From contig JACKIG010000050.1 of assembly GCA_020638595.1 (NCBI GenBank), forward strand, positions 1 through 11,797: a stretch of 11,797 nt of DNA, in the 5' to 3' direction. The notes under the pieces were generated by a model. It was not told where the DNA came from. It worked only from the letters and a program-made list of their open reading frames with translations, and ran no database searches. Below are positions 8,082 through 11,797 of this stretch, in pieces (position 1 is the stretch's first letter; the number at the start of each line of letters is the position of its first letter). The DNA is from Rhodospirillaceae bacterium (lineage in GTDB: Bacteria > Pseudomonadota > Alphaproteobacteria > DSM-16000 > Inquilinaceae). Made by a program: the position numbers and the translations under genes.

Positions 8082-8118
8082 CACTCATCTCCCATCGGGT
8101 AGGGCAGGGGTTTGACGG

Positions 8119-8164
8119 CGCATTCGCTGGCGGCGCCCAACGCCAGTGGGGCGCGGCGAATGCG
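8119..8164 (-). promoter_or_regulatory. Bipartite stem-loop in the pckG leader
   Basis: Outer arms CGCATTCGC (8119-8127) and GCGAATGCG (8156-8164) are perfect 9-bp complements. Inside them TGGCG (8128-8132) pairs with CGCCA (8141-8145) around an eight-base loop, leaving 8146-8155 as a bulge on one side. The element ends 38 bases before the pckG ATG. It could control transcription or translation of pckG, or stabilise its mRNA; no known riboswitch pattern is recognised. Confidence 0.45.
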
Positions 8165-8356
8165 ATAGGGGTCGGCGCACGGCGCCGCGCGGAACGGGTT
8201 CAGGTCTCGTTGGCTTACGTGGATCGGCATTTCATCCTGAATGGGAGATCTAGCCCCCCTTTCTGCTACCGATATTCGCGTCCCGGTGCATCCACCCCTC
8301 GGCGATCGGCCAACAGGGAACCGCCATCAGAGTTTGCCGCGTTGCAATAGACTCGC

Positions 8357-8372
8357 ATTGACCCTCGTCAAT
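8357..8372. promoter_or_regulatory. Palindrome next to the candidate pckG promoter
   Basis: ATTGAC and GTCAAT form perfect 6-bp arms around CCTC. On the - strand it lies just downstream of the TATGAT box, at the expected start of transcription, where a repressor operator would act. No specific regulator is identified. Confidence 0.35.
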
Positions 8373-8382
8373 CCGTGCCCCG

Positions 8383-8411
8383 ATCATAGCGCATACCGCA
8401 CGGCAATTCAG
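8383..8411 (-). promoter_or_regulatory. Candidate pckG promoter
   Basis: On the - strand TATGAT (8388-8383) matches the -10 consensus at five of six bases. CTGAAT (8411-8406) at 17 bases spacing is a poor -35 and overlaps the stop codon of the aldo/keto reductase. Transcription would start near 8376 and give a leader of about 290 bases. A second, weaker pair is TTGACG (8371-8366) with TATTGC (8349-8344). Confidence 0.3.
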
Positions 8412-9418
8412 CCACAAGCCCGCGGCCGGCCCTCCAGCGGGTAGGCCGGGTCGGTGTAGCCGGGGGTCGAGGCGTGGCCCGGGGCCACCAGGGCGTCGAC
8501 CACGTCCTCGTCCTCGGCGGTGACGACGTAGTCGAGGGCGGGCGGGTAGTCGAGCCACTGGGACAGCGTCCGCGGGCCGGCGATCACCGAGGTGACGAAG
8601 CGGTTGTTCAGCACCCACGCCGTGGCGAACTGACCGGCGGTGATGCCGCGCGCCTCGGCATGCCGCTTGATCGCCTGGGCGATAACCAGGTTTTCCGGCC
8701 GCCATTCGGTCTGCATCAGCCGTTCGTCCTGTCGGGCGGCCCGGCTGTCGGGCGGCGGTGCCGCTTCGGGGCCGTATTTGCCGGTCAGCACGCCGCGGGC
8801 GATCGGGCTGTAGGGGACGGCACCCAGGCCGTAATACCCCGCCGCCGGCAGCACTTCGACCTCCGGCTGCCGTTTCAGCAGGTTGTAGTACGGCTGCAAC
8901 ACGATCGGCCGGTCGATGCCATGGTCGTCGCACAGGCGGCAGATCTCGGCGATGCGCCAGCTCCGGAAGTTGCTGAGGCCGAAATAGCGGATCTTTCCGG
9001 CGGCGATCAGGTCGCCGACCGCCCGCACCGTCTCGCCCAGCGGCGTGGCCGGGTCTTCGCGGTGCAGGTAGTACACATCGATATGGTCGGTGCCCAGGCG
9101 CTTCAGGCTGGCCTCGCAGGCCGTGGCCAGCCATCGGCGCGATAGCCCCCGCTCGTGCGGGCCCGGCCCCATGGCATTGCACACCTTGGTCGCCAGAACC
9201 CACCAGTCGCGGTTGCGGGCGATGGCCTGCCCGGTGATCCGCTCCGACACGCCGCCGTTATAGACATCGGCGGTATCGATGAAGTTGGTGCCGATATCCG
9301 CGGCTGCGGCCACGATCCGGGCCGCGTGTGTGGCGTCCGTGCGGGCGCCGAATGTCATGGTCCCGAGACAGAGCGGCGATACTTTCAACCCGCTCGCCCC
9401 GAGGCAGCGATAGTGCAT
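8408..9418 (-). CDS. Aldo/keto reductase
   Basis: This 336-residue protein is a member of the aldo/keto reductase superfamily, NAD(P)H-dependent (beta/alpha)8-barrel oxidoreductases that reduce carbonyl compounds in the cytoplasm. It starts with the typical hairpin MHYRCLGASGLKVSPLCLGTMTFG. The catalytic tetrad is complete: D48 and Y53 in NFIDTADVYNGG, K78 in VLATKV, and H119 in YYLHRED. The cofactor region contains IRYFGLSNFRSWRI, and the C-terminal part has AWVLNNRFVTSVIAGPRT. This pattern is close to the YajO-like branch, but the substrate cannot be read. ATG at 9418 is chosen because AGGA lies seven bases upstream and the product then has the normal start; the frame is open to 9553 but that stretch is low-complexity. 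It lies 70 bases behind fba on the same strand, with a strong hairpin in the gap and no room for an obvious promoter of its own. Confidence 0.93.
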   Translation of the reverse strand: MHYRCLGASGLKVSPLCLGTMTFGARTDATHAARIVAAAADIGTNFIDTADVYNGGVSERITGQAIARNRDWWVLATKVCNAMGPGPHERGLSRRWLATACEASLKRLGTDHIDVYYLHREDPATPLGETVRAVGDLIAAGKIRYFGLSNFRSWRIAEICRLCDDHGIDRPIVLQPYYNLLKRQPEVEVLPAAGYYGLGAVPYSPIARGVLTGKYGPEAAPPPDSRAARQDERLMQTEWRPENLVIAQAIKRHAEARGITAGQFATAWVLNNRFVTSVIAGPRTLSQWLDYPPALDYVVTAEDEDVVDALVAPGHASTPGYTDPAYPLEGRPRACG

Positions 9419-9440
9419 CGTGTCGTCCTTGTTCAGGGCG

Positions 9441-9477
9441 CGCCGGCCCGGCGGCGCTGGTGCGGGCCGGGCCGGCG
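9441..9477 (-). terminator. Intercistronic hairpin after fba
   Basis: Arms CGCCGGCCCGGC (9441-9452) and its exact complement (9466-9477) form a 12-bp stem with a 13-base loop. It starts 11 bases after the fba stop and ends 22 bases before the aldo/keto reductase ATG. No T-tract follows. It may end most fba transcripts, letting a fraction read through, or protect the 3' end of the fba mRNA. Confidence 0.5.
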
Positions 9478-9488
9478 TTGCCTCGACC

Positions 9489-10583
9489 TTACGCCCGGGC
9501 CAGCGACCGTCCCGTCGCGCCCAGATCGGCAAAGGCCTCGTCCAGGCGGGCAATCAGCCCAAGTTCGGCCTGGCGCAGCCACTTGCGCGGGTCATAGAGC
9601 TTCTTGTACGGCGTGCCGTCGACGGGATCGATCTGGTGCTTGAAGGCGACCGGATGGTCGTCGACGAAGCGGCCCACCGCCTCGGAAAAGGCGAACTGCG
9701 TGTCGGTGTCGATGTTGAACTTGAACACGCCGTAGCCCAGAGCCTCGGTGATCTTGTCCTTCTCCGACCCCGAGCCCCCGTGGAACACCAGGTTGAGCGG
9801 GTTTTCCGGCGTGCCGTGGCGCTCCGCCACCAGGTCCTGGGAGCCCTTCAGGATGGCCGGGCGCAGCTGGACGTTGCCGGGCTTGTAGACGCCGTGGACG
9901 TTGCCGAACGAGGCGGCGACCGAGAACGAGCCCAGGGCATTCAGCGCGTCGTAGGCTTGCAGCACGTCCTCGGGCTGGGTGTAGAGCTTGGAGTTGTCGG
10001 CGGTGTCGTCGAAATCGCCGCCGATGCCGTCTTCCTCGCCGCCGGTCACGCCCAGCTCGATCTCCAGCGACATGCCGATCTTGCTCATCCGCTGCAAGAC
10101 GCGGGCGCATTCCGACAGGTTGAAATCGATCGGCTCCTCCGACAGGTCCAGCATGTGCGAGCTGAACAGCGGCTTGCCGGTTTCCTTGTAGAACGCCTCG
10201 CCGTGATCGAGCAGCGCCTCGACCCACGGGATCAGCTTCTTGTTGGCATGGTCGGTATGCAGCACGACGCAGACGCCATAGTGCTCCGCCATCATGTGCA
10301 CGTGGCGGGCGGCCGATACGGCGCCCAGCACCTTGGCCAGGCTGCCGTCGGGGAAGCCCTGGCCGGCATAGAACTGCGCGCCGCCGTTGGACAGCTGGAC
10401 GATGACGTCGCTGCCGTTCTTGGCCGCCGCTTCCAGCACCGCATTGACGGTATTGGACGACGTGACGTTGACGGCGGGCAGCGCATAGCGGCCGGCCTTG
10501 CAGGCGGCGACCAGCGTTTCGTAGTCCTTCCCGGTGACGACGCCGGGCTTCAGCCTGGCGGAAACGGGGGCATCCAAGGCCAT
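9489..10583 (-). CDS. fbaA: Fructose-bisphosphate aldolase, class II (E. coli/yeast type)
   Basis: Zinc-dependent aldolase, EC 4.1.2.13, interconverts fructose-1,6-bisphosphate with dihydroxyacetone phosphate and glyceraldehyde-3-phosphate in glycolysis and gluconeogenesis. The 364-residue product aligns in layout with E. coli FbaA (class IIA). It has the start KPGVVTGKDYETLV, the catalytic D111 and metal ligand H112 in VLHTDHANKK, E176 in SLEIELGVTGGEEDG, H230 in SFGNVHGVY, H268 in NLVFHGGSGS, and NIDTDTQFAF near the C-terminus. Spacing of these residues matches E. coli D109, H110, E174, H226 and H264 with small shifts. ATG at 10583 is secure, with AAGGAGGA seven bases upstream. The frame is open to 10697 but the extension is not family-like. 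A 361-base upstream region with palindromes precedes it, and an aldo/keto reductase gene follows past a hairpin. Confidence 0.96.
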   Translation of the reverse strand: MALDAPVSARLKPGVVTGKDYETLVAACKAGRYALPAVNVTSSNTVNAVLEAAAKNGSDVIVQLSNGGAQFYAGQGFPDGSLAKVLGAVSAARHVHMMAEHYGVCVVLHTDHANKKLIPWVEALLDHGEAFYKETGKPLFSSHMLDLSEEPIDFNLSECARVLQRMSKIGMSLEIELGVTGGEEDGIGGDFDDTADNSKLYTQPEDVLQAYDALNALGSFSVAASFGNVHGVYKPGNVQLRPAILKGSQDLVAERHGTPENPLNLVFHGGSGSEKDKITEALGYGVFKFNIDTDTQFAFSEAVGRFVDDHPVAFKHQIDPVDGTPYKKLYDPRKWLRQAELGLIARLDEAFADLGATGRSLARA

Positions 10584-10665
10584 CGAGAAATCCTCCTTCA
10601 CGGACTTTCGGTGCGGACGGGCAATCGGGCACACTGCCGGCGACGCGGATCCGGTCGAAAGCCCA

Positions 10666-10681
10666 CCCAATGCCCATTGGG
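10666..10681. promoter_or_regulatory. Perfect palindrome upstream of fba
   Basis: CCCAATG and CATTGGG are perfect 7-bp arms around CC, located 83 to 98 bases before the fba ATG. This distance suits an operator or activator site close to a promoter. The bound regulator is unknown. Confidence 0.45.
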
Positions 10682-10739
10682 GGCGGGACATCCGCATCGC
10701 AAATCGGGTTCGAGCGCGACTTTAGGGGATGACGGCGCG

Positions 10740-10762
10740 GATTGCCATGGTCCAGGGCAATC
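10740..10762. promoter_or_regulatory. 23-base near-perfect palindrome upstream of fba
   Basis: Arms GATTGCCaTGG (10740-10750) and CCAgGGCAATC (10752-10762) pair at 10 of 11 positions around a single central T. The right half-site GGGCAATCG (10755-10763) recurs exactly at 10619-10627, nearer the fba start. The size and symmetry are typical of a dimeric helix-turn-helix operator, but no family is identified. Confidence 0.5.
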
Positions 10763-10915
10763 GATCGCGCATTCCGGGATCGAAGCAGGCACCCGGACAC
10801 CCGGACGCGCCGGGTAGGCGGCGGCAAACCGAAGCCGCCCCCCGGGGGGGGCAGGGCCGCGGCACGAATGGCGGAACCCGGCCCCCCTGTCGGAAATGGG
10901 ACGGCAGTCAGACAG

Positions 10916-10931
10916 CGGGCCGGTCGGCCCG
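10916..10931 (-). terminator. Short hairpin after the small secreted-protein gene
   Basis: CGGGCC (10916-10921) and GGCCCG (10926-10931) form a 6-bp stem with the loop GGTC (GACC on the - strand). It lies 13 bases after the stop of the - strand gene at 10945. There is no T-tract, so it is a weak terminator candidate. Confidence 0.35.
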
Positions 10932-10944
10932 ATGCCGCCCTGCG

Positions 10945-11289
10945 TCAGACGATGCCTGCGGAACAGGACGAAGCGGACCCCGAGGTCCCGACAAGGACCG
11001 CGTGGCCGGCCGCGAGGCCGCCGCTGCCGATCGTGAACGAGCCGGTCAGTCCGTTCGCGGCCGTCCAGCGGATCTGCGTGCCCGGCGCCACGGCAACCGG
11101 GAGATTAGCCAGATTGCGCACCCAGACGCCGTAGCCGGGGCTGAGTGGCGCGATCTCGCAGCCCAGCATGGGAACGATGCGACGGTCCTCCAGCGGGCGG
11201 ACCTCGACCGCGACCTGTGCCAGCGCTGCGGACGTGCCCAGCAATGCGGCGATCATGACCGGGAAGGCGGAGAGCTTTGCAAACGTCAT
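10945..11289 (-). CDS. Small secreted protein of unknown function
   Basis: I do not recognise a named family. The 114-residue product starts with a signal peptide: MTFAK, a hydrophobic stretch LSAFPVMIAALLGTSAA, and likely cleavage after A24 (ALA|QVA). The mature part of about 90 residues is rich in beta-forming residues and has two cysteines, C44 in LGCEIAPL and C109 in SSCSAGIV, near its two ends, so one disulfide could close the fold. The pattern VWVRNLANLPVAVAPGTQIRWTA then GGLAAGHAVLVG resembles small immunoglobulin-like beta-sandwich domains (CARDB-like) in exported proteins, which is an inference from layout. ATG at 11289 is chosen for the signal peptide and a GGAG site ten bases upstream; the open frame to 11400 is cysteine- and arginine-rich and unlikely to be translated. 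It stands alone between fba and an unknown gene on the same strand. Confidence 0.65.
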   Translation of the reverse strand: MTFAKLSAFPVMIAALLGTSAALAQVAVEVRPLEDRRIVPMLGCEIAPLSPGYGVWVRNLANLPVAVAPGTQIRWTAANGLTGSFTIGSGGLAAGHAVLVGTSGSASSCSAGIV

Positions 11290-11367
11290 GGCAGGTAATC
11301 TCCAGTACAATTTCGTCCAATGGATACCTCGAAGGCAGCCATCGGGGTTTCCGTCGATGAACCTTCC

Positions 11368-11430
11368 GCAGTGACAATTACCTCTGCCGCGGCAGATCAT
11401 GGTGGATGCTTGGGCTATAGTGCAGTGACA
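11368..11430. repeat. 9-base direct repeat upstream of the secreted-protein gene
   Basis: GCAGTGACA occurs at 11368-11376 and again at 11422-11430, 54 bases apart, in the same orientation. Both copies lie in the short gap before the - strand gene that starts at 11289. They could be regulator sites or chance. Confidence 0.25.
11383..11396. promoter_or_regulatory. Perfect 14-base palindrome
   Basis: TCTGCCGCGGCAGA is fully symmetric. It lies 69 bases past the stop of the partial gene and about 95 bases before the start of the small secreted-protein gene, both on the - strand. It could be an operator for the latter; with no loop it is a poor terminator. Confidence 0.35.
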
Positions 11431-11464
11431 GGCATCACGCCGTCGAAACGGCGCGGGTCATCGA

Positions 11465-11797
11465 TCATCCCAGTCCTTGCGACAGGATTTCTTGCAGGCC
11501 CGGATGGTCGACGGTGAAGAACGCCGCCTCGATCCTGGCCGCGACCTCCGGCCGGGCGAGAAATGCGCCGATGGTGTACGAGGCGTCCCTGATCGCTTCG
11601 GGTTCGGCGCCATTGATGAAGACGTTGTAGAAATACGGGCGCTCGCGCCGTTGGACCAGGCTGTTGCGGCGCTGCTCGGCCATCCACAGGGCTGCGGGGG
11701 GATCGTCCACCGCGTCCCAGCGGGCCAGCAGTCGGCCGATGTCGCCGCCGGCCGTCGCCACAAGCGACACGACGTCGTCGATATCCCGCTGAAGGTA
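11465..11797 (-). CDS. Unknown protein, 3' part (5' end outside window)
   Basis: The frame is open from the right edge of the window to TGA at 11467-11465, giving the last 110 residues of a protein that begins outside. I do not recognise a family. The fragment looks soluble and largely helical, with charged and aromatic positions (LARWDAVDDPPAALWMAEQRR, RERPYFYNVFINGAEPEAIRD, ARPEVAARIEAAFFTVDHPGLQEIL). No membrane segment or catalytic motif is evident. This frame is preferred over the two overlapping - strand frames because its amino-acid composition is balanced, while the others are rich in Arg, Pro and Ser. A GTG at 11770 could be a start, but no stop separates it from the window edge and no ribosome site is seen, so a longer protein is more likely. 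Confidence 0.55.
   Translation of the reverse strand, partial: YLQRDIDDVVSLVATAGGDIGRLLARWDAVDDPPAALWMAEQRRNSLVQRRERPYFYNVFINGAEPEAIRDASYTIGAFLARPEVAARIEAAFFTVDHPGLQEILSQGLG

Larger units (their letters stand above)
8082..8407. other. 326-base intergenic region upstream of pckG
   Basis: I see no gene I can support here. A 25-codon - strand frame (MAVPCWPIAEG...) lacks a ribosome site, and a short + strand frame reads as noise. The region carries a -10-like TATGAT with a palindrome next to it at the aldo/keto reductase end, a small hairpin (8173-8178 with 8182-8187, loop ACG), and a bipartite stem-loop close to pckG. It is therefore best read as a long pckG promoter and leader region. Confidence 0.6.
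10584..10944. other. 361-base intergenic region upstream of fba
   Basis: No gene is supported here; the short frames in it are arginine- or proline-rich and lack ribosome sites. It holds the strong fba ribosome site (10591-10598), two palindromes described separately, a C6G8 run (10838-10851), a 6-bp stem (10820-10825 with 10834-10839, loop AAACCGAA), and a terminator-like hairpin at the far end. I could not find a convincing -35/-10 pair for fba. Confidence 0.6.

Noticed and set aside
6357..8102. A 581-codon open frame on the + strand opposite pckG
   Set aside because: It mirrors a strongly supported pckG gene. Long antisense frames arise from GC-rich codon bias, and this one has no recognisable domains and His/Arg/Ala/Val-rich composition.
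8250..8327. A 25-codon - strand frame (MAVPCWPIAEG...) in the pckG leader, as a possible leader peptide
   Set aside because: There is no ribosome site, no codon run suggesting attenuation, and no link to the stem-loop downstream.
9420..10817. A 465-codon open frame on the + strand opposite fba
   Set aside because: It is antisense to the full class II aldolase with all metal ligands; it reads as a GC-bias artefact.
10838..10851. C6G8 homopolymer run as a phase-variation tract
   Set aside because: It lies in non-coding DNA over 250 bases from the fba start and not in a promoter spacer that I can identify; no evidence links it to switching.
10729..11298. A 189-codon + strand frame across the fba upstream region and the small secreted-protein gene
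   Set aside because: It is very rich in Arg, Gly and Ala, has no ribosome site, and is antisense to a gene with a clean signal peptide.

Overview
The window looks like ordinary chromosomal DNA from a GC-rich alphaproteobacterium, plausibly a Rhodospirillales-type organism. The base composition is strongly GC-rich. The histidine kinase has an H-box region of the PleC/DivJ-like style common in alphaproteobacteria, and there is a secreted YbjN-family protein. This taxonomic reading is an inference. I see no rRNA, tRNA, CRISPR array, insertion sequence, integrase or phage gene.

Layout. The left part is on the + strand: the 3' end of a dienelactone hydrolase-family gene (1-450), glycogen phosphorylase glgP (715-3204), a soluble PAS-PAS histidine kinase without a neighbouring response regulator (3357-5018), and a secreted YbjN-family protein (5165-5644). 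The right part is on the - strand: a small secreted protein of unknown function (5690-6106) that converges with the YbjN gene across a shared hairpin, GTP-dependent PEP carboxykinase pckG (6237-8081), an aldo/keto reductase (8408-9418), class II fructose-bisphosphate aldolase (9489-10583), another small secreted protein (10945-11289), and the 3' part of an unrecognised gene that runs off the right edge (11465-11797).

How they fit together. GlgP feeds glucose-1-phosphate from glycogen into hexose metabolism. Class II aldolase works in both directions of the lower and upper glycolytic halves. PckG makes PEP from oxaloacetate for gluconeogenesis. The three are separate transcription units, so the shared carbon-metabolism theme is suggestive only.

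The most interesting material is non-coding. The roughly 360-base region upstream of the aldolase holds a 23-base near-perfect palindrome, a repeated half-site and a second 16-base palindrome. The 326-base region between the aldo/keto reductase and pckG holds a good -10 box with a palindrome next to it, and a bipartite stem-loop near the pckG start. Strong GC hairpins without T-tracts sit downstream of fba and pckG and at the strand switch. I found no convincing new multi-gene system.
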